From: Gallionellaceae bacterium
GTDB taxonomy: Bacteria; Pseudomonadota; Gammaproteobacteria; Burkholderiales; Gallionellaceae
Direction of reading: 5' to 3'
DNA length: 6,188 bases
Assembly (NCBI GenBank): GCA_031277195.1
Contig: JAITMU010000053.1
Span: 1-6,188, forward strand
Shown: positions 1 through 5,591 of the stretch, piece by piece
Numbering within the stretch: position 1 is the stretch's first letter
How the letters are laid out: each line of letters opens with the position of its first letter
Translations under genes and position numbers: made by a program
Notes under the pieces: model-generated
What the model saw: only the letters and a program-made list of their open reading frames with translations
The model's database searches: none
What the model was told of the DNA's origin: nothing

Positions 1-1178
1 TGCGCCACCACGACCGCGCCAGCGTCAAGCCGCAAATTCCGGTCGTCGATGCGCGCGCCGTCCAGCTTCACCGCGCCCTGCTGGATCATCCGCATCGCCT
101 CCGAGGTACTGTCCACCAGTCCGGCCTGCTTGAGCAGATTGGCGATGCCGATACCGCCGTCTGTCGCAACCACGCTGATTTCCGGCATGTCTTCCGGCAG
201 CACGCCCTGTTTGAAGCGCGCTTCAAATTCCGCCAGCGCGTCCTCTGCGGCTTTGCGGGAATGAAAGCGCGCGACCATCTCTTGCGCCAGCAACACCTTG
301 ATGTCGCGCGGATTTCTTCCCTCCGCCACATCCTGTCGCCAGCGCGCGAGGGTGGCGAGACTTTCGGCCGACAGCAATTCCAGATAACGCCACATCAATT
401 CGTCCGAAACGGACATCAGCTTGCCGAACATTTCCTGCGGCGACTCGGTGATGCCGACGTAATTGCCCAGCGATTTGGACATCTTGTTCACGCCGTCCAG
501 GCCTTCCAGCAAAGGCATGGTGAGCACGCACTGCGAGGGCTGGCCGTAATGCTTTTGCAACTCGCGCCCCATCAGCAGATTGAATTTCTGATCGGTGCCG
601 CCCAGTTCCATGTCGGCGCGCAACGCCACGGAGTCATACCCTTGCACCAGCGGATAAATGAATTCGTGGATGGCGATGGGCTGGTTGTTGCGGTAACGCT
701 TGTTGAAATCGTCGCGCTCCAGCATCCGCGCCACCGTGTGCGTCGCCGCCAGCTTGATGAGATCAGCCGCGCTGAACTGATCCATCCAGGTGGAGTTGAA
801 CACGATTTCGGTTTTGGCCGGATCGAGCACCTTGAACACCTGCTCGCGGTAGCTCTCCGAATTGGCCAGCACTTGCTCGCGCGACAGCGGCGGGCGCGTG
901 GCGTTTTTGCCGGTGGGGTCGCCGATCATGCCGGTGAAATCGCCGATCAAGAACAGCGCGTGATGCCCCAGTTCCTGCAACTGCCGCATTTTGTTCAGCA
1001 ACACCGTATGCCCCAGATGCAAATCCGGCGCGGTGGGATCAAACCCCGCCTTGATGCGCAACGGGCGGCCCAGCGCCAATTTTTGCTTCAATTCGGCTTC
1101 CAGCAGCAGCTCATCGCAACCGCGTTTGATTTGATCCAGCGTGTCCTGAGCGACTTCGATCACAGCATTACCCATCAT
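1..1178 (-). CDS. tyrS: Tyrosyl-tRNA synthetase, KMSKS type (C-terminus cut by window edge)
   Basis: Cytoplasmic class I aminoacyl-tRNA synthetase that activates tyrosine with ATP and charges tRNA-Tyr. 392 residues are visible; the reading frame is still open at base 1, so roughly the last 10-30 residues are missing. Seen in the translation: the HIGH-type motif HLGH at residues 54-57 inside PDLHLGHTV, GDFTGMIGDPTGK at about 79-91, the tyrosine-pocket segment YPLVQGYD at 175-182, GGTDQ at 193-197, and the KMSKS loop at 232-236. An RNA-binding S4 domain starts at about residue 335 (GIANLLKQAGLVD) and runs off the window. KMSKS rather than KFGKS-like places it in the TyrZ-like (type 2) bacterial group. 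Two ATGs lie in tandem at 1178-1176 and 1175-1173; only a weak AAGAG Shine-Dalgarno lies upstream, so either could be used. It is divergent from the M23 peptidase gene. Identity is very secure. Confidence 0.97.
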   Translation of the reverse strand, partial: MMGNAVIEVAQDTLDQIKRGCDELLLEAELKQKLALGRPLRIKAGFDPTAPDLHLGHTVLLNKMRQLQELGHHALFLIGDFTGMIGDPTGKNATRPPLSREQVLANSESYREQVFKVLDPAKTEIVFNSTWMDQFSAADLIKLAATHTVARMLERDDFNKRYRNNQPIAIHEFIYPLVQGYDSVALRADMELGGTDQKFNLLMGRELQKHYGQPSQCVLTMPLLEGLDGVNKMSKSLGNYVGITESPQEMFGKLMSVSDELMWRYLELLSAESLATLARWRQDVAEGRNPRDIKVLLAQEMVARFHSRKAAEDALAEFEARFKQGVLPEDMPEISVVATDGGIGIANLLKQAGLVDSTSEAMRMIQQGAVKLDGARIDDRNLRLDAGAVVVA

Positions 1179-1331
1179 GTTTGCTCTTAATCTTACAAAA
1201 CCTAAAAAGTATCTCTAATTTATCTCTTAACGCTTTGTGGCCTGACGTCTTCTTGTTAGAATCGCGACCTTTGCAAAAGAGATATTAGAGCGCGTCGCGA
1301 ATTCGCAGACGGCCATGTAAAAAAGATTTAA
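1179..1331. other. Divergent intergenic region between tyrS and the M23 peptidase gene
   Basis: This 153-bp spacer is visibly AT-richer than both flanking genes and must carry the start signals of both divergent units. Bases 1184-1190 and 1224-1230 are identical CTCTTAA heptamers 40 bp apart, with a related ATCTCTAA at 1211-1218. I found no convincing -35/-10 pair for tyrS on the minus strand. No T-box leader or other recognisable riboswitch is visible, and there is no room for a full T-box. Confidence 0.6.
1235..1262 (+). promoter_or_regulatory. Candidate sigma-70 promoter for the M23 peptidase-anmK unit
   Basis: A -10-like TAGAAT at 1257-1262 matches TATAAT at five of six positions. A weak -35-like TTGTGG lies at 1235-1240 with a 16-bp spacer. 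Transcription would begin near 1269 and leave an untranslated leader of about 63 nt before the ATG at 1332. The -10 is good and the -35 poor, so this is a candidate only. Confidence 0.35.
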
Positions 1332-2630
1332 ATGTTAACCCAAAACCTCCAGACACAAGAACGAAAGTTGAAGCTGCGCTGGTTCGTCGCACTGTCCAGC
1401 CTGCCGCTGCTCGGCGTTCTGACTGCGTTCGGCGTCATGCCGCAGACTTCGCTCACCAGTGTGGCGGAGAAAACTGTCGTGCAGGCCGTGGAATTGCCGC
1501 ACGCCATGACCATCAACGGCAACACCACGACGCTCTGGCATAGCGAGCAAGTTCAGCGCGGCGACACGGTGGTTGAAATCCTGCGTCGTCTGGAAGTGAC
1601 CGATGCCGCCGCCAGCGCCTGGTTGCGCAACAACACGGAAGCGGAATCCTTCCGTCGTTTGTCCGTCGGCAAAACCGTGCAGGCAGAAACGGACGTGGAC
1701 GGCAATCTGCTGTCTTTGCGTTATCTGGATAACGATCGCAAGCAAACAGTCATCGGCAAGGCGGGCGAAAATTTCACCGTCAGCATTCTGCCGCCCGTGC
1801 TGGAACAGCGCTTGTCCATGCGCACCGGCGTCATCGACACCACCCTGTTCGACGCGACTGACGCCGCCGGCCTGCCGGATGCGGCGGCCAGCCAGCTCGC
1901 TGAAATTTTCGGCGCTCACATCGACTTCCACCGCGATCTGCAAAAGGGCGACCGCTTTGCCGTCACCTACGAAACAACCTACAGCAACGGCGAGCCGGTT
2001 GGCGTTGGTCGCATTCAGGCTGCCGAATTCACCAATCAGGGTCGGGTTTATCGCGCCGTGTATTTCCAGACCAGCGAAGCGCGCGGTGACTACTACACCC
2101 CCGAAGGCAAGAGCCTGCAAAAATCCTTCCTGCGCTCGCCGGTGGAATTTTCCCGCATCAGCTCCGGCTTCTCCAACGCGCGCTTCCATCCGGTTCTGCA
2201 AAAATGGCGCGCGCACAAGGGCGTGGACTACGCCGCCCCCATCGGCACCAAAGTGAAAGTGACCGGCGATGGTGTCGTGTCGTTTGTCGGCACCCAGAAT
2301 GGATATGGCAAAGTCATCATCGTGGATCACCCCGGCCAATACTCCACGGTTTACGGACACCTGTCCCGCTATGCCGACAATCTGCGCAAGGGGCAGCGCG
2401 TCGCGCAGGGCGATGTCATCGGCTACGTCGGCATGACCGGCTGGACGACCGGCTCGCACCTGCACTACGAATTTCGCATCAACGGACAGCAGCGCGATCC
2501 CCAACGCGTCGCCTTGCCGGACGCCAAACCGATTCCCGCCTCGCAGATGGCTGCCTTCCAGGCAAGCATCCGCAACCAGCTTGAACGCCTTGGCCTGCTA
2601 AGCGAAACTCGTCTGGCAAGGCTGGACTGA
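1332..2630 (+). CDS. mepM: MepM-like M23 family murein DD-endopeptidase, membrane-anchored
   Basis: Predicted periplasmic zinc endopeptidase that cuts peptide crosslinks in peptidoglycan. It has 432 residues, close to E. coli MepM (about 440). A basic N-terminus (KLKLR) precedes one hydrophobic segment at about 17-36, which is an uncleaved anchor or signal peptide. An OapA/LysM-like segment follows at about 68-130 (VQRGDT at 74-79), then a Csd3-like second N-terminal domain at about 150-268, then the M23 domain at about 290-388. The LytM-type zinc ligands are all present: H295 and D299 (in HKGVD) and H378 (in HLHYE); H343 and H376 match the catalytic histidines. The enzyme is therefore expected to be active rather than an EnvC/NlpD-like activator. 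The ATG at 1332 has only an A-rich weak Shine-Dalgarno (AAAAAGA). The next gene, anmK, begins 14 bp after its stop, so they are probably co-transcribed. The family is secure; the symbol is given by architecture and gene order. Confidence 0.9.
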   Translation: MLTQNLQTQERKLKLRWFVALSSLPLLGVLTAFGVMPQTSLTSVAEKTVVQAVELPHAMTINGNTTTLWHSEQVQRGDTVVEILRRLEVTDAAASAWLRNNTEAESFRRLSVGKTVQAETDVDGNLLSLRYLDNDRKQTVIGKAGENFTVSILPPVLEQRLSMRTGVIDTTLFDATDAAGLPDAAASQLAEIFGAHIDFHRDLQKGDRFAVTYETTYSNGEPVGVGRIQAAEFTNQGRVYRAVYFQTSEARGDYYTPEGKSLQKSFLRSPVEFSRISSGFSNARFHPVLQKWRAHKGVDYAAPIGTKVKVTGDGVVSFVGTQNGYGKVIIVDHPGQYSTVYGHLSRYADNLRKGQRVAQGDVIGYVGMTGWTTGSHLHYEFRINGQQRDPQRVALPDAKPIPASQMAAFQASIRNQLERLGLLSETRLARLD

Positions 2631-2644
2631 GGCGCAGCGTCGCC

Positions 2645-3745
2645 ATGAGCGGCTCGGAGTTTTACGTCGGCGTCATGTCCGGCACCAGCCTGGACGGCGT
2701 GGATGCCGCGCTCGTCGAGTTTGCCGAAGACGGCATTCTCTCCATCAATGCCATTCACTACCAACCTTACCCGCAGCCGCTCAAGGAGCGGCTGCTTGCT
2801 TTGCATCTCCCCACGAACGACGAACTGCATCAGGCATCTCTGCTCGGCAACGAACTCGCCAGCCACTACGCATCGGCGGTCAGCGCGCTGCTGCGTACTG
2901 CAGGCATCCACCTCGCCGAGGTGCGCGCCCTCGGCTGCCACGGCCAAACCGTGCGCCATCGCCCCGATGCGGGCTACACCGTGCAGATCGGCAACGCCGC
3001 GCGACTGGCGGAATTGTCCGGCATCACCGTGGTCAGCGATTTCCGCAGCCGCGACCTCGCCGCAGGCGGGCAAGGCGCGCCGCTGGTGCCCGCCTTTCAC
3101 GACCGCCTGTTGCGCCATCCCAGCATTCATCGCGTCATTGTCAACATCGGCGGCATCAGCAATCTGACAGACCTCGCGCCCGAAAAAATAACCACCGGAT
3201 TCGATTGCGGCCCCGGCAACCTCCTGATGGATGCCTGGTGCGCCGAACATCTCGGCCAACCTTACGATGAAGATGGCGCATGGGCATCGACCGGCCGCGT
3301 CCTGCCCACGCTGCTGGACACGCTGTTGAACGAACCGTTCTTCGCGCTGCCACCGCCGAAAAGCAGCGGGCGCGACCTGTTCAACCTGGGCTGGCTGCAA
3401 GACAAGCTGCGCGGCGACGAACGGCCGGAAGATGTGCAAGCCACGCTGCTGGCGCTCACCAGCCGCACCATCGCACAAGCCATCCTGGATTTCTGCCCCG
3501 GCGCGCAGGAAATTTACCTGTGCGGCGGCGGCGCGCATAACCGTGAACTGGTGAGCCAACTGGCGCAATCCCTGCCGGATTGCGCCATCAAACCAACGGA
3601 TGACCTGGGCATCGCCGCCGACTGGATGGAAGCCGTCGCCTTCGCCTGGCTCGCCCGACAAACCATGCACGGCGAAACCGCCAACCTCCCCGCCGTCACC
3701 GGCGCGCGGCACGAATGCATCCTCGGCGCGATTTATCCGGCGTGA
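2645..3745 (+). CDS. anmK: Anhydro-N-acetylmuramic acid kinase
   Basis: Cytosolic enzyme of cell-wall recycling. It opens the 1,6-anhydro ring of anhydroMurNAc and phosphorylates it with ATP, giving MurNAc-6-phosphate. It has 366 residues, the normal family length (about 363-370). Seen: the N-terminal phosphate-binding motif GVMSGTSLDGVD at residues 9-20, the CHGQTVRHRP segment around H99, the VNIGGISNLT strand-loop, and the FDCGPGN motif, whose D187 corresponds to the proposed catalytic aspartate of the family. YLCGGGAHN near the C-terminus matches the ATPase-fold adenosine motif. GAGG at 2629-2632, overlapping the stop of the upstream gene, lies 12 nt from the ATG and is a plausible ribosome binding site. 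Pairing with a murein hydrolase makes functional sense because hydrolysis and recycling feed each other. In Pseudomonas the gene after anmK is an erpA-like gene; here it is followed by small accessory genes instead. Confidence 0.97.
   Translation: MSGSEFYVGVMSGTSLDGVDAALVEFAEDGILSINAIHYQPYPQPLKERLLALHLPTNDELHQASLLGNELASHYASAVSALLRTAGIHLAEVRALGCHGQTVRHRPDAGYTVQIGNAARLAELSGITVVSDFRSRDLAAGGQGAPLVPAFHDRLLRHPSIHRVIVNIGGISNLTDLAPEKITTGFDCGPGNLLMDAWCAEHLGQPYDEDGAWASTGRVLPTLLDTLLNEPFFALPPPKSSGRDLFNLGWLQDKLRGDERPEDVQATLLALTSRTIAQAILDFCPGAQEIYLCGGGAHNRELVSQLAQSLPDCAIKPTDDLGIAADWMEAVAFAWLARQTMHGETANLPAVTGARHECILGAIYPA
2773..2795. repeat. Perfect 10-bp inverted repeat inside anmK
   Basis: GCAGCCGCTC (2773-2782) and its exact complement GAGCGGCTGC (2786-2795) are separated by the 3-nt loop AAG. 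They lie within codons about 43-50 of anmK. The hairpin would be stable in mRNA. A T-rich but interrupted stretch (TTGCTTTG) follows, so it is not a canonical terminator. It could be a by-product of the encoded residues. Confidence 0.75.
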
Positions 3746-3819
3746 ATGGTGGGCGGAGGTAAAACGATTTGAGATAGAGTCTGCGATGCAACAATCTCCG
3801 CCATAACATCGAGGAAGAA

Positions 3820-4194
3820 ATGCAAAAAGAAAGTGCCACAACAAGAATCCGCCACATCGTTTTATCCGATCACGCGTCAGACATGGTGAACAAAGCCCGC
3901 GAAGCGCGCGAGGCAGAATATCTCGCGGAACAAGCTGCTGTCGAAGCCGCCAATAAAGCCCTCATCGAGCGCTATCAGGGTTTCGTAGAAATGCGGAACG
4001 GCGCAATCCGCAGAGCAAAGGAAACGCTAGCGGCTGCACGCGCCCGAAAGGGTTTTCATCCGCTGGCGATTCTTTGGGGGTTATTGCGGGTCTTTGCGGC
4101 ATGGTTCCCGGCACCCCCATCCAAACCCGTGCTGTATCGGGCAAGATTGAAAGAGCCAGATAAAAACGAGATGGTTTGGGAGGCCGGCAGATGA
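3820..4194 (+). CDS. Hypothetical protein, helical, with a short hydrophobic patch (124 aa)
   Basis: I do not recognise this family. Residues about 18-76 are rich in A, E, K and R with little G or P and probably form a long helix or coiled coil (for example AREAREAEYLAEQAA). A short hydrophobic stretch follows at about 82-97 (LAILWGLLRVFAAW), then a proline-rich turn and a charged tail. The hydrophobic piece is short for a membrane span and may be a peripheral or amphipathic segment. The start is well supported: GAGGAAG at 3811-3817 lies 2 nt from the ATG at 3820, with GAGG about 5 nt away. It begins 74 bp after anmK and its stop overlaps the next start in ATGA (4191-4194), which indicates translational coupling. 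Function is unknown; a regulatory or toxin-antitoxin-like pair with the next gene is only a guess. Confidence 0.65.
   Translation: MQKESATTRIRHIVLSDHASDMVNKAREAREAEYLAEQAAVEAANKALIERYQGFVEMRNGAIRRAKETLAAARARKGFHPLAILWGLLRVFAAWFPAPPSKPVLYRARLKEPDKNEMVWEAGR
4178..4183 (+). promoter_or_regulatory. Shine-Dalgarno site that fixes the start of the next gene
   Basis: GGGAGG lies 7 nt before the ATG at 4191. This supports that ATG rather than the in-frame TTG at 4176, which overlaps the site itself. Confidence 0.75.
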
Positions 4195-4421
4195 TTTTCG
4201 CACCTTCTTCACAAGGGGCGATTGTTAAGCGTAAACTGGCTCCTCCAAGCCCTCGACCAGAAACGATTGAATACTGGCGGAAGGGGGCAGAAATTGCCGA
4301 TGTATTTTGGGATGGTATTGAGAAGTCCTCGTTGGTTTCGGATGACTTCAGGAGGATTGCAGGTGAAGCTCGTGCCTCAATTAGGGCTCAGTATGTGATC
4401 GCTGATCGAATGATTGGCTAG
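4191..4421 (+). CDS. Small hypothetical protein coupled to the upstream gene (76 aa)
   Basis: Not recognised. The protein starts MIFAPSSQGAIVKRK, continues with a proline-rich linker (APPSPRPET) and then a mostly helical region from about residue 24 (IEYWRKGAEIADVFWDGIE) to the C-terminus (RAQYVIADRMIG). It has no signal peptide, membrane span or known motif that I can see. The ATG at 4191 shares bases with the TGA of the preceding gene (ATGA) and has a strong Shine-Dalgarno 7 nt upstream, so the two proteins are probably made together in a fixed ratio. An in-frame TTG at 4176 would add five residues but has no separate ribosome binding site. It is probably a real gene, because the overlap and ribosome site are hard to explain by chance. 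Function is unknown. Confidence 0.65.
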   Translation: MIFAPSSQGAIVKRKLAPPSPRPETIEYWRKGAEIADVFWDGIEKSSLVSDDFRRIAGEARASIRAQYVIADRMIG

Positions 4422-4435
4422 AGTATTTTTTAGGA

Positions 4436-4449
4436 GCGCCGATCGGCGC
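4436..4449. promoter_or_regulatory. 14-bp perfect palindrome upstream of parD, possible ParD operator
   Basis: GCGCCGATCGGCGC is perfectly self-complementary and sits 31 bp before the parD start, in the gap after the 76-aa gene. Ribbon-helix-helix antitoxins usually autoregulate by binding palindromes at this place, so an operator is a reasonable inference. No T-tract follows it, which argues against a terminator. Confidence 0.4.
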
Positions 4450-4451
4450 AG

Positions 4452-4475
4452 TTGGCCGCGTGGCGGCGAGGAGAT
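4452..4475 (+). promoter_or_regulatory. Hairpin plus Shine-Dalgarno leader, copy 1 (before parD)
   Basis: GCCGC (4455-4459) and GCGGC (4463-4467) form a 5-bp stem with loop GTG. The Shine-Dalgarno GAGGAG follows at once at 4468-4473, 7 nt before the ATG at 4481. A near-copy lies at 5038-5062: the first 8 and last 12 bases are identical and only the loop region differs. Confidence 0.7.
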
Positions 4476-4480
4476 ATGAC

Positions 4481-4738
4481 ATGCAAATCACCGTTGATCA
4501 ACACTTGGAGAAATTTGTTGATGGCGCCGTCAAGACAGGCCGTTACAAGTCTGCCAATGAAGTCGTCTCAGAAGCACTGCGCTTACTTGAAAGCCGCGAC
4601 GAGAAGATCGCCGCATTGAAAAAAATGCTGGATGATTCGATAAAAGAAGGCGGATCGAAAACCAGTGGAGAAATGAAGGCTCTTATCAATGCGGCTTCTG
4701 CGAGGTTGATGGAACAGGGAAATAAGTGTATCAACTGA
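4481..4738 (+). CDS. parD: ParD-family type II antitoxin (ribbon-helix-helix)
   Basis: Antitoxin that neutralises the ParE toxin and probably represses its own operon by binding DNA as a dimer. It has 85 residues, the usual ParD length. Seen: a short N-terminal beta strand (MQITVDQ), helix A (HLEKFVDGAVKTGRY), and helix B beginning SANEVVSEALRLLESRDE, the classic ParD ribbon-helix-helix pattern. A C-terminal helical or flexible tail that would wrap the toxin follows from about residue 45. I chose the ATG at 4481 because GAGGAG (4468-4473) is 7 nt upstream; an in-frame GTG at 4460 falls in the loop of the leader hairpin and is less likely. The gene overlaps parE by 13 bp, as expected for a coupled antitoxin-toxin pair. 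A palindrome at 4436-4449 is a candidate operator. Confidence 0.92.
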   Translation: MQITVDQHLEKFVDGAVKTGRYKSANEVVSEALRLLESRDEKIAALKKMLDDSIKEGGSKTSGEMKALINAASARLMEQGNKCIN

Positions 4739-5031
4739 TTTATCTGGACAGCGCGGGGCGGGATTTAGAGGAAATACTGCAATACATCGCGCAGAAAAGT
4801 GGTCGTGTTGAAACGGCTGTTCTGTTCGTTGAAAAGTTAATGGCGCAATGCGAGAACATTGCGTCTCTGCCAGGAAAGTATGGAATCGCTCGGTCAGAGT
4901 TGAGATCCGATATTCGCTCGATCTCGTTTCAATCGTATGTGATTTTCTTTCGCTATGTCGGCAGTCGGTTGGAGGTCGTGAATGTAGTTCACGGCAATCG
5001 AGATTTAATTCTTCTTTTCGAAGAAGGGTGA
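4726..5031 (+). CDS. parE: ParE/RelE-family type II toxin
   Basis: Toxin partner of the ParD antitoxin. ParE proteins of this superfamily typically poison DNA gyrase, while RelE relatives cut mRNA on the ribosome; pairing with ParD favours the ParE type. It has 101 residues, typical for the family. Seen: the N-terminal strand and helix YLDSAGRDLEEILQYIAQ, then VLFVEKLMAQCENIASLPGKYGIARSEL in two pieces, and the C-terminal beta-sheet with SYVIFFRYV and the conserved ending VVHGNRDL. The start is GTG at 4726, 13 bp before the parD stop and in another frame, with a purine-rich AGGGAAATAA just upstream. Nothing suggests inactivation; it has no frameshift and full length. Confidence 0.92.
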   Translation: MYQLIYLDSAGRDLEEILQYIAQKSGRVETAVLFVEKLMAQCENIASLPGKYGIARSELRSDIRSISFQSYVIFFRYVGSRLEVVNVVHGNRDLILLFEEG

Positions 5032-5037
5032 GAATGA

Positions 5038-5062
5038 TTGGCCGCTAGGGCGGCGAGGAGAT
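5038..5062 (+). promoter_or_regulatory. Hairpin plus Shine-Dalgarno leader, copy 2 (before the membrane-protein gene)
   Basis: GCCGC (5041-5045) and GCGGC (5050-5054) form a 5-bp stem with loop TAGG. GAGGAG at 5055-5060 follows directly and lies 6 nt before the ATG at 5067. TTGGCCGC and CGGCGAGGAGAT at the two ends are identical to the copy before parD. Confidence 0.7.
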
Positions 5063-5066
5063 GGAA

Positions 5067-5420
5067 ATGGAACTGATTGATTCGGTATATTTTATTTTGA
5101 AAATCGGAATTGGAATCATTGTATTGCTGTTGGTTCGTCGTGCTTTACTATATCTTTATATTCAAAAAGAAAGAAAAAAGGGGGTTCTGTATATTCTATG
5201 CAGCCTTGTTTTGGCGGCTGATCTTGTGATCATTCCAGAAAAACTGTATCTCCCAGTTTTCTTTGCATTTCTTATAATATTTGGGCTGTTAAATATAGAT
5301 AGGAGAGTGCCTAAATCTCGCGTAGCTAATTCTCCGGAACTTTTGGAAGGAAATGTTGCGGAAGGTTTTTATGTTGATGGTGAGCGGCTTTACTCAACAA
5401 GCATGTTTGATTCAAATTAA
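5067..5420 (+). CDS. Small hypothetical membrane protein (117 aa)
   Basis: Not recognised. The protein is strongly hydrophobic in its first two thirds: one span at about residues 6-27 (ILKIGIGIIVLLLV), a basic loop (QKERKKG), then a hydrophobic region at about 38-73 that could hold two short spans split near IIPEK. A polar C-terminal tail of about 45 residues follows, ending FYVDGERLYSTSMFDSN. The basic loop suggests a cytoplasmic side between spans. The gene is visibly AT-richer than tyrS, M23 and anmK, which hints at separate acquisition. I chose the ATG at 5067 because the Shine-Dalgarno GAGGAG at 5055-5060 directly abuts the alternative ATG at 5061. It starts 35 bp after parE and shares the parD-type leader, so it may belong to the same transcript. 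A REP-like element begins 5 bp after its stop. Confidence 0.7.
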   Translation: MELIDSVYFILKIGIGIIVLLLVRRALLYLYIQKERKKGVLYILCSLVLAADLVIIPEKLYLPVFFAFLIIFGLLNIDRRVPKSRVANSPELLEGNVAEGFYVDGERLYSTSMFDSN

Positions 5421-5425
5421 GTGCA

Positions 5426-5504
5426 GTAGGTTGGGGTGAGCCTTTGGCGAACCCCAACACCACACCGCTCAATGTTGGGCATCGCTGCGCTCAGCCCAAC
5501 CTAC
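5426..5504. repeat. REP-like inverted pair, type A (GTAG ... CTAC)
   Basis: A 79-bp intergenic element begins GTAG (5426-5429) and ends CTAC (5501-5504). Each half forms a hairpin. The left has GTTGGGGT (5430-5437) against ACCCCAAC (5451-5458), with an inner GCC/GGC stem (5440-5442, 5446-5448) separated by GA opposite GA. The right has GTTGGGC (5474-5480) against GCCCAAC (5494-5500). The two halves are also inverted copies of one another (GTAGGTTGGG and CCCAACCTAC at the ends). A second CTAC lies just outside at 5509-5512. Elements of this look are widespread between genes in proteobacteria. It may also act as a transcript end or mRNA stabiliser for the membrane-protein gene. Confidence 0.85.
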
Positions 5505-5591
5505 CGGGCTACGAAGGAATAAAAGGATTAACGATTCTCAAAACGCGCGCAACGACTTGCCCATGATTCATATCTTCGGAATACAGCAAGC
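5505..5591. other. Spacer between the two REP-like elements, no gene seen
   Basis: These 87 bp separate the type A and type B elements. I see no credible coding region, promoter or terminator. Open frames crossing it on either strand run through the REP palindromes and show no family resemblance. Confidence 0.6.

Noticed and set aside
261..1190. Long plus-strand open frame (309 aa) opposite tyrS
   Set aside because: Its product is rich in H, Q and R with no recognisable domain and lies entirely over the minus-strand tyrS, which has every expected motif. It is an antisense shadow of GC-rich coding DNA.
1335..2504. Long minus-strand open frame (389 aa) opposite the M23 peptidase gene
   Set aside because: It mirrors a gene with complete zinc ligands and known domains, and shows no family features of its own.
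3752..3802. GGCGGAG and CTCCGCC inverted pair after anmK as a terminator
   Set aside because: The 7-bp arms are separated by a 37-nt loop and no T-tract follows, so it is a poor intrinsic terminator.
2465..3844. 459-aa minus-strand open frame across anmK
   Set aside because: This is a shadow of anmK, a secure gene. The product is low-complexity A/G/R/Q-rich and its start falls inside the next gene with no ribosome site.
4460..4480. GTG start for parD at 4460
   Set aside because: It lies in the loop of the leader hairpin, upstream of the Shine-Dalgarno at 4468-4473, which points to the ATG at 4481.
5061..5066. ATG at 5061 as start of the membrane protein
   Set aside because: The Shine-Dalgarno GAGGAG ends at 5060, leaving no spacing; the ATG at 5067 has the normal 6 nt.
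5421..5520. Integron attC site or CRISPR-like repeat
   Set aside because: The palindromes lack the attC core sites and no integrase is in view. There are no regularly spaced direct repeats with unique spacers; the GTAG-hairpin plan fits REP elements better.
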